DNA of 64,000 bases from Phascolomyces articulosus (taxonomy: Eukaryota > Mucoromycota > Mucoromycetes > Mucorales > Lichtheimiaceae): NCBI GenBank assembly GCA_025677815.1, contig JAIXMP010000022.1:682001-746000 (forward strand). Reading direction: 5' to 3'. Position 1 is the stretch's first letter. Every line of letters begins with the position of its first letter. Made by a program: the position numbers and the translations under genes. The notes under the pieces are model-generated. The model did no database searches and was not told the origin of the DNA. It saw nothing but the letters and a program-made list of their open reading frames with translations. Shown here piece by piece: positions 23,932 through 35,290 of the stretch.

Positions 23932-25239
23932 ATGACAGTTCAACATGGTGTTGATGCTTCCATTCAAACTGATGACACTTGGCAAGATGATCGTTTACGA
24001 AAATACAGACGAATGAAACGAAAAATACTTGAATTCATTGCTGTATGCTTTTTTTGTTTTGATACTCACATAGTGCATATGTTGGAAAAGTATAAGACAG
24101 GAACCAGACGAACATGTTATTCACACACTTGGACTTATATATAGAAACACAAGTCTGCACAACTATCAGTAGATCGAGCTAACCGTCGAGTACAAGCACT
24201 TCAAAAAGAAAAAAAGTAAATGAAAAATATATATACATACCACACAGAGTGATAGGTTATTTATTTATTTTGGTAATTGATGTTATTATTATTACTAGAC
24301 GACTGATGAAAGAAGCCAAAGCCAATAATAGTAATACAAATGGAGATGCAATGGATACAAGTCAGGAAGATGAGGACGAAGACATTGAGGATATTGCTGA
24401 ATTGGAAGGGGAAGAGGATGAAGAAGAAGATCAACTTATGGATGAAGATGAAGATATCGGTAACTATTATTGAAGATGATTTTATTTACTTTTACTTTCT
24501 CTTCAATCCAACGGATAAATAACACACTTATCTCTACTTATAGTTGTCAAAGTGGAACCACCGCCTAAATTAAAACGAACCACATCACGAACACGAAAAC
24601 CTGTTGAAGTACCAAGAGATGAAGATGGAAATGTTATTCTACCATTTCAAATCTCTTCATTAAAAGTTCTGGAACTTGGAGAAGTGGTACATGATCGCCC
24701 ATCCTTCCATAGTGAACGATATGTATGGCCTGTTGGTTATTGTGTTGAAAGGTATGTTTTTCATTATAGGATGACTAAAAGAAAAGAATTTAGAATAATG
24801 ATATACATTTCTAAAAAATGAAAACCTAATGGATATAACACATTCAGAACTTATATGAGTATGGTTGATCCAGAGAATCAAACCACCTATACATGTCAAG
24901 TTCAAGATGGAGGTGAAACGCCTCTGGTAAAAAGTTTTTCATTTTTATGATGATTAATCGATATCAAAAACAAACAACGCCAAACTAACTAATAATGATA
25001 TTTGATAGTTTACTATTCGAGCAGCTGATGCACCAGAAGAAGAAATGTCTGCACGTACACCTACAGGTGCATGGGCGCTGGTGATTAAACGAGCAAATGA
25101 AGTTCGACACCGGGAATCTGCAAATGCTATTTCAGGTCCAGAATATTATGGATTTTCTAACCCTTTAGTAATTGAAATGGTGGAAGGATTACCTAACGTT
25201 GACAAGTGTATAAATTACCGTAGGAGGAGCAAAGCATGA
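23932..25239 (+). CDS. FYRN/FYRC-domain nuclear protein, TBRG1-like
   Basis: Six exons (23932-24042, 24145-24215, 24299-24459, 24544-24751, 24848-24926, 25009-25239) give about 286 residues. The N-terminal helix RKYRRMKRKILEFIA with the following coiled coil, then a highly acidic linker, precede an FYRN module (LKVLELGEVVHDRPSFHSER, then WPVGYCVER) and an FYRC module (WALVIKRANEVRH, GPEYYGFSNPLVIEMVEGLP). FYRN plus FYRC with an N-terminal coiled coil is the arrangement of TBRG1/NIAM; longer FYR proteins are MLL-type methyltransferases, for which there is no SET domain here. A chromatin-related role is inferred. The first in-frame ATG was chosen; upstream frame has only a GTG. Confidence 0.82.
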
Positions 25240-26109
25240 TGAATTATCATCTTGGATTTACATATCTCAATCCTTTTTTTTTTTTTTTTGCTGTACAAAA
25301 AAAAGCTTCATCCGCTATCAATATGTGAAATAAAAATACCATATTCATCAAAAATGCTTTTTGATTGCATTTTACAAATGGGGATATGGGATCCCTGTTA
25401 TTAATAAAGTTAATACTTAAGTACCAGTTCGTTTTTTTTTTTTTTCAAACAAAGAAATTACGTATACTAAAAAGGTGCATGATGCATCCATATTTGAACA
25501 TGGGAGTTAAATGGGCTCGATTGTGGTAACATAGCATTATTATTGATGCTTCAGGTTTCAATCATGGATTGAATCTGCATGAATAAAGTGTTCTAAATTG
25601 AAACGAGATAATAAGCATATATTTTATATATATCAGAAAAGAATAGCACTTTGATTACTAAACATAACAAGGAGTTAAGACAAAGTCGATAAACTATCAT
25701 AAAACCTTCGGCTTGTTCTCTTCTAGTAAAATCAAAAAATTTTTGTCTATCATTCTACTATTGATACGTAATTGTTTTTATATTGATATGTAGTTAAATG
25801 TAAACTTGGGGAAGGGGTCAGTATCCTTCACTAATCCACAATAATCCACCGTTACATCATCCATTTATATATTATCAAATGAGAAACTAGAAATTCGTGT
25901 TTTTTCATAAACATTCTCACTGTTCTAAATTTATTTCTGGACATCATAAAATAGAATAAATAATAATGTCGTTGATATATATTTACCATACAATTTATTA
26001 CGTATAAAAATCGTCAATCGGTACCCTTTTTGGATACCTATTAAAAAATAAGAAATGACAGGCACCACAGCAGCTTGTAAAATATAATAGCTTACTCTAA
26101 TAAAAATAC
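25240..26109. other. Intergenic region, no gene recognised
   Basis: AT-rich spacer between the FYR-domain gene and repeat copy B, with T-runs at 25277-25291 and 25433-25445. No coding signature seen. Confidence 0.45.
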
Positions 26110-27660
26110 AAAACTAGAATAGAATAGTTAATTGTTTTTAACTAGCGAATTGAAGAAGCGTATTATTATTGAACTGTTATCAATAACATCGAATGGTTGT
26201 TCCAATAATTTCTACAGACAATTTGATATCTCTAGTATTAGTAATCGAGTGGTGGGTCACTGTGGTGGTAGCTTGTTTATGCAAGCGGTGAATCAATTTT
26301 GATCGGATGGAATTTTCAGGCACATACACTTATGAGTTCAAGACCAATTTATCTTTCCTTTGTCACTTTTTGCCATCTTTCCATGCACCTAAAGAGACCA
26401 ACCAGAATTTATTACAATTCTGTGACTTTTACCATTGACCACTTGTGGTATTGTCAATTATCTGTTTGTGCTTGCTAAACCCGCTACATCCTTGGATTGC
26501 TAATAACCCACATAGGTGTGGGAAGAAGCCTCCTGAACGGAAGAAGGTTGGCAGCTTATTCTTTGTGAGAGCAGTAGTTCAGTATTTCATTTAAACGTGG
26601 AATACCTGGAAAGAGAGGAGATGATCAAGTTGGAAAGGAACCAGTTTGATGACGAAGATATGGCCAACAATTGGTTGATCTCGCTGGACTTGGTGCCTGT
26701 TTGGATGTCGCACGCATTCTGCCGTACAGTTGAGATGGGGGGTAAGCACACAAACAACTCGAGGTTTTTCGACGGCGTTGTAGTTGATTCTGCTGGCTAA
26801 TTTGATAAACCAAACTGCCCACGCTTTGTTGACTGTTCCTTTGATCACATTGCACCGCTTAAACTGAATTACTTTGGTTGAGGTAGAGCAGAAAGTGGCA
26901 CCAAGTAACGCGCTTTTATTGGAGAAAGGAAAGTATTGCAATGGAAATTTTGTTTATATAGAGCTGTGGATGCAAATGAAAACAGGTTTAACTAACTATT
27001 TATATTAAAACTTTTATTGTTGAGCATTTCCTTGGAAACGAAATAGGAGAAGACTAGTCGAATCGAATGGTATGGAAATGAACCAAAAACGCGTCTTGGT
27101 GTAATATCTACGGTGGCGTGTCTCATTTAAGCAACGTAATACTTTTTCAGCAATGGTCTACAAAGAGAACAAGGTAGGGTCTTTTCTGCACAAATATAAG
27201 GAAAGCACATCAATGAGCCTTATTTTTTTTTGCATGGAGTTGTGGATACAAGTAGAATAACATTGAGACCGACTAACTGATTATATTAAATCTCTTATTG
27301 TTTGAGCACTTGCATGGAAATGAAACAATAGACGGACAATTCAAAGCATTAACGTGTGCTATGGTGGCAAGTCTCAAAAGTCTTATTTCACTTGGTTTTC
27401 CAAGTATTGGTTTAGTTTCACAAAAAAACATGACCCTTTCGCACAAAGATGAACGAAACACACTTTTTGGGAGCAGTACCTCCACCCACCTTCTGTGGCT
27501 GCTCTTGTTAATCAGATTATGCTCATTTCCTGAGAACTAAGAGGAAGTTCTTCGTCATAGTCTAATATCACATCGAATAAAATAAATGTCCATCGGTTAA
27601 TATAGTAATGGGATGTTCCTTTTTGAGAATAAATAATGTGGATAAGGCGTATTGAAGTTG
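26110..27660 (+). repeat. Unclassified dispersed repeat, copy B
   Basis: Near-identical partner of copy A (offset about 20,761 nt), same orientation. It lacks the 49-nt segment found at 5471-5519 of copy A. The junction here (GTTTAT at 26275-26280) is flanked in copy A by two GTTTAT copies, which fits a microhomology deletion. The left edge (26154-26219) shows eight substitutions in about 65 nt against copy A; the right edge also diverges after about 27597. The same two overlapping frames are conserved (minus 26591-26941, plus 26597-26800). Confidence 0.8.
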
Positions 27661-27921
27661 GAAATCGTAGTCGAGATAATATTATTATTTATTGGATTGT
27701 TAATTTGTATTTTCTCACTGTAGAAATATACGTGGATAAGAACAAGAGATTGATAAAAGTGGGTGTACCTATTTTTATGCCAAAAATAAAAAATAAAAAA
27801 AACGTACGAAGTTGTAGGAATATAATTTCTCAAAGGGTAGAAAATCTCAAATTCACATTCAATATACTAATGTAAGTTTTATTCTTGTTCTTCAATGAAA
27901 TATTAAAAGTAAAGATATGAT

Positions 27922-29882
27922 TTATACAAATGGGTTATGTGTATTATGTGCTGTGTAAGGAGGTGTAGTATTAGATGTTGTTGGGGAAGGTGGAGGGTAT
28001 GCTGTGGGTGGTTGACTTGGTGGTCGTTGTTGCTGAAAATGTTGTAGTGGAGGACTTAATGAATGCGTCGATGTATGAGTTGGGGTAGTGGCATTGTCTA
28101 AGGTAGACGTAGGTGATGGTGGAGGAAGATGTACATCCGAGGGAATGGAGGGTATTGTAGCCAAATTATTTGTATTTGGATCTGGAGGGGATGCATACAT
28201 GGGTGGAGGTGCGTCATCTAGTTGTAATTGGGGTTCTTGTGGCGAAGAAGATGATCCACCACCTCCATACCCAGCCAAGCCATCCACAGGTTGCCCGGAA
28301 AGAACTCCATCCACTATTCGACGACGTTCATTCTCGAGTGCATTTTGAGTGGATTCGATTGCTACTCCAAGGCGCTGTAATGCTCCTTCTGTATAATGTA
28401 GATAATGTCGCACCCACTGTAATGAGGTTTCAATATTCTTTTGGCAAGTAACCATCAATGCATAGGTATGTTGTGCTTTTGCTGTTAAACATGAGATTCC
28501 CATTATTAGAAATTTAGTAATCAAAATTATACTTTGTTTGCTCCTTTTTTTCCTGACCATCATAGCAAATGATCTTCCATCCGCCCTTACCTTTCCATGC
28601 AACATCAACATAGTTAAGATTCAGTTGCATATTCAATAACAAATTCTGGGTAACAACATCAAGTAATCCAGGGTGTGGTATCTCAGGAAGAATTTGTCGT
28701 GCAACATTTAGTCGCCGTTGAACTTCATATATTTGTTTCTTGGCACCTATATTAATTTTATGTATTGGCCCACATATGTTATAATTAGTTGACCTATTTT
28801 ATCTTCATATTCGTTATCATGGCAATTATTAGTCCCCCAAGATCTTTTTTTTTTTTTGTACCTTCAAGACAAGCTGCTTGGTGTGCATCCATTAGATTTC
28901 CTCCAAATAAATCAAAAGGTACATAACTCATTGCCGTATCAAGCAATCGTAAAACCTTGTTTATATCTCGTTTAGCGTGTGCTAAATTATGGTCAGTATC
29001 TTTAAACCGTCCCAAATCTCGAGTGGCCTGATATAAATTTATTGTTTAGATTATAACAATAGAAATTTAGGTAACGGTTATTTCTTTCAGAGCGAAAAAA
29101 GCTCTTACCCCGACTTGTTGACTGATATAATTTTGGACTTCAGCTTTTAACTGAGGTTCTAATGGAAAACCAGAATCCGCAACCATAAAGATCTAATGGT
29201 ACCCAATTAATATTATGTTACCCATCTCCTTCTTTCTCCTCCTCCGTTTCCTTTCACATACATCGTCCAATAATTGCTTTAGATGGGTTCGTGTTTCGCG
29301 CATATGGGTTGCTTGGCGCTCAAGTTGCTCGTTCTATTTTATAAAATCAAGTCAGATATCTATTATGATCCATTATTTGCCTGATGAGAATCTCCCTTTC
29401 TTTTCTCCCTTTCCAACTCAAATTTACATTATCTGATAATACTGCAAGCTCATTTGACATTTCTTCAATATCACGTTTACAACGTTGTTCAGCCTCAAAT
29501 GCGTGTTGATATCTTGCTTCGCCAATTGCTGCTTTTTCTCGTTTTTTACCCGTTAGTGTCGCCGCTGCCGATCGTATAGAAAGATGTCGAATCTTACGAA
29601 GATCCTCATATTCTTTTTTACTTTATTGCTTTTAAGTCTCATTTCCGTCTATTTTTTCCAATTAACATATCTCTTTTTTTTATCAACTAAAAAGCCTACT
29701 TACGAGTTTTCAATTAAAGCAGCAAGGTCAGCTTTCTTTGTCGTAAGCTTTTGTGTCAGACGATCCCGTTCAGCAATGCAGCTTTCCAGCCCCATGTTGA
29801 TGGTTTGTTCTTGAGCAAGCTCATGGGTAAGTTTCCTATATTGTGGAGCTCGATCTTGAATACGTGCAACGAGTGTTGTCAT
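27922..29882 (-). CDS. Fungal coiled-coil protein with PPxY and C-terminal NPF motifs
   Basis: Seven exons (29882-29704, 29620-29428, 29333-29262, 29192-29109, 29027-28862, 28746-28591, 28481-27922) give about 469 residues. The first 160 residues are coiled coil (MTTLVARIQDRAPQYRKL onward). A second conserved-looking helical domain spans residues about 165-330 (YVPFDLFGGNLMDAHQAACL, ARQILPEIPHPGLLDVV, WVRHYLHYTEGALQRLGVAI). The last 130 residues are Pro/Ser/Thr-rich and contain APPPMYASPP (a PPxY, the ligand of Rsp5-type WW domains) and end HNTHNPFV (an NPF, the ligand of EH domains). The family name is unknown to me; the motifs suggest an endocytic or ubiquitin-sorting adaptor, which is inference. 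Frame continuity across all six introns supports the model. Confidence 0.7.
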
Positions 29883-31368
29883 GAGAAAGAAGAAAAGAAG
29901 TTCTATTGCTAAAAACAGAAGGAGCTGATTATGCTTTTCTTTTATTTGCCAGCGGAATTTTTCTTCACCATTCTAATAATAACACACAACATGGCGACGA
30001 CTTTTTTATATTGAGGCTGTCACCCCTGTAACCAAAAGTGGTACGCAATTCTCAAATGCTCTGATAATTGTATTAACCATTCATAATAAAGGCAATATAA
30101 TTCATTCTCTGCAACTCTAATATATTATCTTTTCTTTTTACCCTTTTCTATATAAACTATGATTATATACTGCGTATGAATAGCATCATTGCTATCGGTT
30201 GATCAATTATTTTTATATATTATGACCTCCCCTTACTTTGAACATATAGAATATATGTTCATATAGGTTACAATGAACTTCAGCCACATCATGGCTTGTT
30301 CAGGATACGTAACACATGTTTGAAATGGTAAAATGTACAAAAATAGTTCAAATGGATGAAAAGTATAAAGCCTTTTTATTACCATTTATCAGTTAACGGC
30401 CACTGCACATGTATTGAAAAGGGGGGCTGCAAGTTTAAATGTTTAAAAAACTCTGTAGCATATTGACTCCTGCTGAGTTGTAGAGACATGGCTAGATTTA
30501 CCAAAAAACGAATTACCAATCCAGTAAGTGATAAAGGTAAACATGGTCAACAGACCTTTTTTTTACTTGTTTGGCTATATTTACTTCTGACACTGAAGGT
30601 TTTCTTGAATATTATTTTAAGCAACCAAAGTAGTTGGCAATTTTTTTATCCTCCCCAACATCCCCTTCTCATAAAAAAAGGAAGGTCAATAAAACAAATA
30701 CTGCCATGTCTTTTTCTCATATTCCCGTGTTTAGATCGGAGTGAATCACATCATGTTAATATCCTTTTCGGAAACTGGAAGCAAGGAATAATGCAACAAA
30801 TCTAAACGAGTCAACCACTATCCATATCTGGGCTTAACATTATTCCGGTCAAAACACTTCTTGGAAATATCTACCTTTAATTCAAGTCAAATATGAATAG
30901 ACAACAGTGATTGATATACTATACAAATAAATTTATAGTGGTCTAATACTTGACAAATCTTATAAAATAATGTACTTTAAATTGATAAATTAATAATATT
31001 CTACATTTTGATTCTTTATTTTTTCAAATTTGGGTGATGAGTCATTTTACTGCTTACAACGGCAATGATTCGGAAGGGACGGAAGAATATGTCAAACAGT
31101 GCGTCTGTTTCAAGACTGGCTTCAAAATGGAAGCCTCCTCATCTTTCAGTGTGCATTTGTTTGTTATCCCAAAATGGACATTCGATCTTTTGCTGTTCCC
31201 AGATCCACAACCCGATTGGTTTTCTGACTTTGTTTTTCTTCTTTCATCGTTTGTTACTGTTCTTTTCATTTTCTTATAAATACAAGGGGTACAGCAAACT
31301 GATTATTATTATTCTATCTTTTCTTCCTTTCCTTCAAAGAACAAACATCTTCTTTTTTTTTTTTTATC
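29883..31368. other. Intergenic region, no confident gene
   Basis: About 1.5 kb between divergent starts. A 105-codon frame at 30488-30805 opens with MARFTKKRITNP followed at once by a perfect donor-like GTAAGT, but no convincing downstream exon was found. T-rich tracts at 31340-31365 precede the protoglobin start. Confidence 0.4.
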
Positions 31369-32182
31369 ATGGAGCATATTGAACGTGATCAGCTTTACAC
31401 AGATAGTGAATATCGATTCACTTATGTCAGCAACTTTATGGATTTTGGTAAGCATATACTTTTTTTTTTACGTCGCGTCTACTCAAGTATATGAAAACAA
31501 AAGTTTTCTTAATAGGTTTTGTTTACTGATAAAAGCTTTTATCTAATAATAAATAGGTGCTGATGATATAAAGGCAATTGAAACTGTTGCTGAAAAGATT
31601 CGTCCCCTTGTTCCTGTTGTAGTTGATGCCGTTTATGTCAAGTTATTCAAGTATGATATTACGAAGCGCCATTTTATGCCCAAGAATGAAGGTTTTGAAG
31701 GATCCACTGCTACAACACTTGAAGATCTTACTTTGGAGCATCCACAAATCAAGTTCCGCAAGGATTTCCTTTCCAAATACTTGAACAAATTATTATCTGG
31801 TCCATATGATGAACGTATGCTTCGCTACCTCGATTGGGTTGCCAAAATTCACACTGATACTCCACAAAAAAAGAGCAAAATCAACGTGGATTATATTCAT
31901 ATCAATGCACTTTTGGGTTACGTTGAAACAACTTTGGTGGGTGGTATTTTATCCCTCAAATTACCTGAGGCCGAACAATTGGCTGCTTTAGCTGCATTCA
32001 ACAAATTGCTTTGGATCCAAAACGATTACTTTGCAAAGTATTACTGCAATCCTGTCACTCCAGTAGCCGGGGAAATGGAAAACAAGTCTGTTTTGAACCA
32101 ATTGACAAGTATTACCACAGGTCTTGGTGTACTTGTTGGTGGATTAGCAGTATGGGTGGCATTAAAATACAAAAGCTTGTAG
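31369..32182 (+). CDS. Protoglobin/globin-sensor domain protein with C-terminal membrane anchor
   Basis: Two exons (31369-31447, 31557-32182) encode 234 residues. The order YRFTYVSNFMDFGADDIKAI, PLVPVVVDAVYVKLFKYDIT, IKFRKDFLSKYLNKLL, MLRYLDWVAKIHTDTP and VDYIHINALLGYVETTL follows the protoglobin fold of fungal globin-sensor-domain proteins. The conserved His in AKIHT is a candidate heme-proximal ligand by family position. The last 25 residues (TGLGVLVGGLAVWVALKYKSL) form one membrane helix with a short basic end, the hallmark of a tail-anchored protein inserted into ER, mitochondrial outer or peroxisomal membrane. Heme binding, gas sensing and localisation are inferred. The core length of about 200 residues matches the family. 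Confidence 0.82.
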
Positions 32183-32704
32183 TCCAACTTGCAAAGATAC
32201 TTCTTTATCTTTCCTGTTCAACACTTTTTTTTTCTGCGCTTCACAGTTTAAACTAGCTTTGTAAACTCATGTAACTTTTATACTTTTTGCTTTTATTCAT
32301 ATATATCTTTTACATATAATAAAATAGTCCATAATATTTTCTTCTTAACTAAATTTGATAAATTAGGTTTTTCAGCAATTTCTATAAATCTATTTCTAAA
32401 AGTTTTCCGATAAGTTCAATTTTTTTTTAGCAATTCTTACTGACTGATCAACTTTTATAAAAAACTTATCGTCTTCACGAATAAAATCGTCCGAGAAGTC
32501 TACAATTTTTTTTTCTAAGAGTGCGGATTTACAATATCGACTATAATTGGGAGTGTATCTCGTTTAGATATACAATATGATGACCATGTTGAGTTTCTCT
32601 GACAGATGTATTATGATGGGCAGTGGTCATTTTGATGCTTATTTCTTTGTTTGTTTCTTTTCCTTTTTTTCTGTTTTGTTTTTTTTTTTTAATAATTTAT
32701 TATT
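32183..32704. other. Intergenic region before transposon remnant
   Basis: AT-rich spacer between the protoglobin gene and the Harbinger-like remnant. It may hold the left end of the transposon, but I found no convincing terminal inverted repeat. Confidence 0.35.
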
Positions 32705-34062
32705 ATGGCATTCAAAGAACGCGCTCAACTCAAAAAGTCACTCGAAAAGTCTATAACAGACGAACTCTGGATGGAGGTATTGGACAGCTCTGATAAAGAA
32801 GATGATTTACTAGAATCACCTACTCTAATTACGTACCAAACAGTGTTTTCATCTCGATATCTCGTTCGTGGTGAACCTGTTGCACGAGCACCAAGCAAGA
32901 TAAAATGGTTACTAGATGAGCTCGTCGAAGCTCACTTTAGACAAGAATTAATAATGGGGCGTTCATCATTCAATAAATTATATCATAAAATTAAACACCA
33001 TAATTCAAAAGTAAACCAAGAAAACTACAAACTCATGTAAAAATTCAGATGATGGTTGCTCTTGAGCAACTTAGAATGTATGAAAATGATGTATCTGTTG
33101 GTCGTATTGCAAGAAATGCTGGTCATGGCGGTATATGTTGATTAAGTCTCTTTTTTGTATGGTTATTATTATTAGATTACATCAACAGTATATTAATATG
33201 AGTTTTTTTTTTGAGTAGAAGGTTCGGTTGCAACCTTCACTGGCCGATTTATGGTAGCAGTTCTTTCATTAGAGAAAGAGTATTTTGGATGGCCAGATGA
33301 GATTAGGCGCAAACAGACCAGTTGTCGCATTGAAGAGAAAACTGACTTTCCGGATTGTATTGGCTTTGCTGAGGATGGTACTATGATTCCACTTGAAAAT
33401 CGCCCTAGTTTGAATGGTGTCGATTCCTTTACAAATAAAGCCAATTATGCTTTAAGTGCGATGGTTGTATGTGATGACCAGAAACGTATTACCATGTGCT
33501 ATACAGGATGGCCTGGATCGACGCATAATTCTAGAGTGTTTTCTGGTAGTCCATTAGCCCAAGATCCAAAGGAATATTTCGGTGAGAAGGAATACATATT
33601 TGGTGGTTCTGCATATATTGTTTTTCTTACATTGTACCCACCTACAAAAGATTTCCTGGTGCATAATTGACTTAAGAAAATGCTAAGTTTAATAAAAAAA
33701 AACTTGCTAAGCTTCGTGTTTGTAATGAGCATTGTATTAGTATTCTTAAAGCACGGTTCCAAAGCCTAAAAAGCATTCGCAAAAGAATCAAAAGCAAGCT
33801 CAATGTAGCGCAGATTTGTTTATGGGTTCGTACCTGTTGTGTATTGCATAATATGCTTTCGAAAGAAAATGATAATTTTCTTGATGATGAAATGGAAAAT
33901 CCTCTTAATAATATACCACCATTAGACTATACAATTACGTCGTTAAACATTTCTCCTTCAATTGATTTTACTATGGAACCAGGACATAACAGATGTGAGC
34001 GTATTAAGCGAGCTGTTTTACAACACAATAGAGCAAATTATAATCAGTATTATTATTATTAA
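32705..34062 (+). pseudogene. PIF/Harbinger-type DDE transposase, broken
   Basis: Three frames on the plus strand line up with one PIF/Harbinger (DDE_Tnp_4) transposase. The N-terminal helical part is 32705-33040, continued after a frame change near 33030 by MMVALEQLRMYENDVSVGR. A plausible intron is 33131-33218, then the catalytic domain: CIGFAEDGTMIP, ALSAMVVCDDQKRITM and GWPGSTHNSRVF. The frame is lost at a stop near 33669 and resumes in another frame from about 33690 (LRVCNEHCISILKARFQSL, WVRTCCVLHNML) to the stop at 34062. Family members usually read HDSR in the second catalytic block; here it is HNSR, and GDSAY is GGSAY. Two frame breaks and changed catalytic positions indicate a dead copy. 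Confidence 0.8.
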
Positions 34063-34619
34063 ATAAGCGACACTATACTTACATTCTCGATATATAAAAA
34101 CACTCAGTAAAAGGTTTAGTAGAAGTTTAAAATATTTAACAGCACTAAAGTATGTATACGAAAAAATTTTATTACAGCTATGTATTTTGACAACAAAGTA
34201 TCGAGTCTTTCCATAAACTGATCATTCTGTGTGATGATACCTTCACTTAAAAGGCTTTTAAGAACATCAATTTTTGCGTGGTGATGTTCCTCTCTATCGG
34301 CCTTTTTTCTTCAAGTTTAATACGTCTATTTTCAATAGACATTTTGAACTCTAATTCTTTGTTCATTATATTGAGCTTTTCGGTCTGAGCCTTTTCTTTT
34401 CTTTTCGTGCAAGTGCATCAGGCAGTGTTTGTTCAATAGAATTTTTTACGATTCGAGATTTTTTGTTTTTTTTCCTTCTTCCGAAGGAGCAATACTAAAA
34501 GCTCGCTTTCCGGAAGGATCAACGGCCAAGGAAGAAGCAAATGATGCAGTAGGAGCAGGAACAGGAATAGATGGAGCAGTAGGAGCAGGGGAAGCCTCTT
34601 CTTCTTCTTCACTCAAGAA

Positions 34620-35290
34620 TCCAAAACATCAACTTGATGGGAAGGAAAAAGAAGTGTTTCAATACTAATACCATCACCACTGAACATAGGAGCAGGTGGA
34701 CGGACTGATGGTCGATCTCGTATAACTGGCTCAAGTTCGAAATAGTATTTGCATGTGCCTCGTATTTTATCTAATATAATATGATTATTTTGTAATTGCT
34801 CAACCTTACACATCGCCTTCCACTTTCATTGCTATAAAAAAAATACCCTCAATCGACACCTTGATTTCCTCACTGCTTTCTTTTTTGGCACATACTTTGT
34901 TCACCATATTCTGTTCAGTGGATCTTCTTTCAATGGATTGAGTGACATCTTCTTCATTGACACCACCACCAGTACGAAATAGAAAGACATTGGCCTCATT
35001 GAAACTATCAACTAGTTTGCCAATCTGAGCATAAATATCCATATGGGTGCGATTATCAATATCATTTTGCATAAAATATGTGACAATTTCTTTGCAGTGG
35101 GCTGTTTTGCTTTGGGCTTTACCAGCACGAGGCTTTGTATTGTCAGTGTATTTATTGTAATTACTAGGTTCGGTCAACCACTCGACAATTAATTCAATAA
35201 AACTTTAGTATATTGACCACCTGGTGTATCTTTACTCCAACTTTTATATTTCTTAACTGAAGCAGTAGCAGTAGTGTTTGGTGCCGTGAT
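34620..35290 (-). pseudogene. Harbinger-associated Myb/SANT-like protein, broken
   Basis: On the opposite strand, tail to tail with the transposase. One frame reads VKKYKSWSKDTPGGQYTK (35260-35210), a stop and frame change follow, then EWLTEPSNYNKYTDN and KAQSKTAHCKEIVTYF (35195-35060) and ANVFLFRTGGGVNEEDV. After another break comes DKIRGTCKYYFELEPVIRDR (34775-34715). This is the layout of the Myb/SANT-like DNA-binding ORF that accompanies PIF/Harbinger transposases: a Trp-containing helix bundle, TG-GV-EED and a C-x-Y-x-EL-PV-DRP tail. At least two frame breaks make it a pseudogene. Confidence 0.6.

Noticed and set aside
30488..30805. 105-codon frame starting MARFTKKRITNP followed by GTAAGT
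   Set aside because: The start looks gene-like and a donor follows, but no acceptor led to a convincing exon and the rest of the frame is low-quality hydrophobic sequence.
33011..33048. 38-nt intron that would repair the first break in the Harbinger transposase
   Set aside because: GT and AG are present, but it is shorter than any other intron in the window and would remove residues that align with the family, so a frameshift is more likely.
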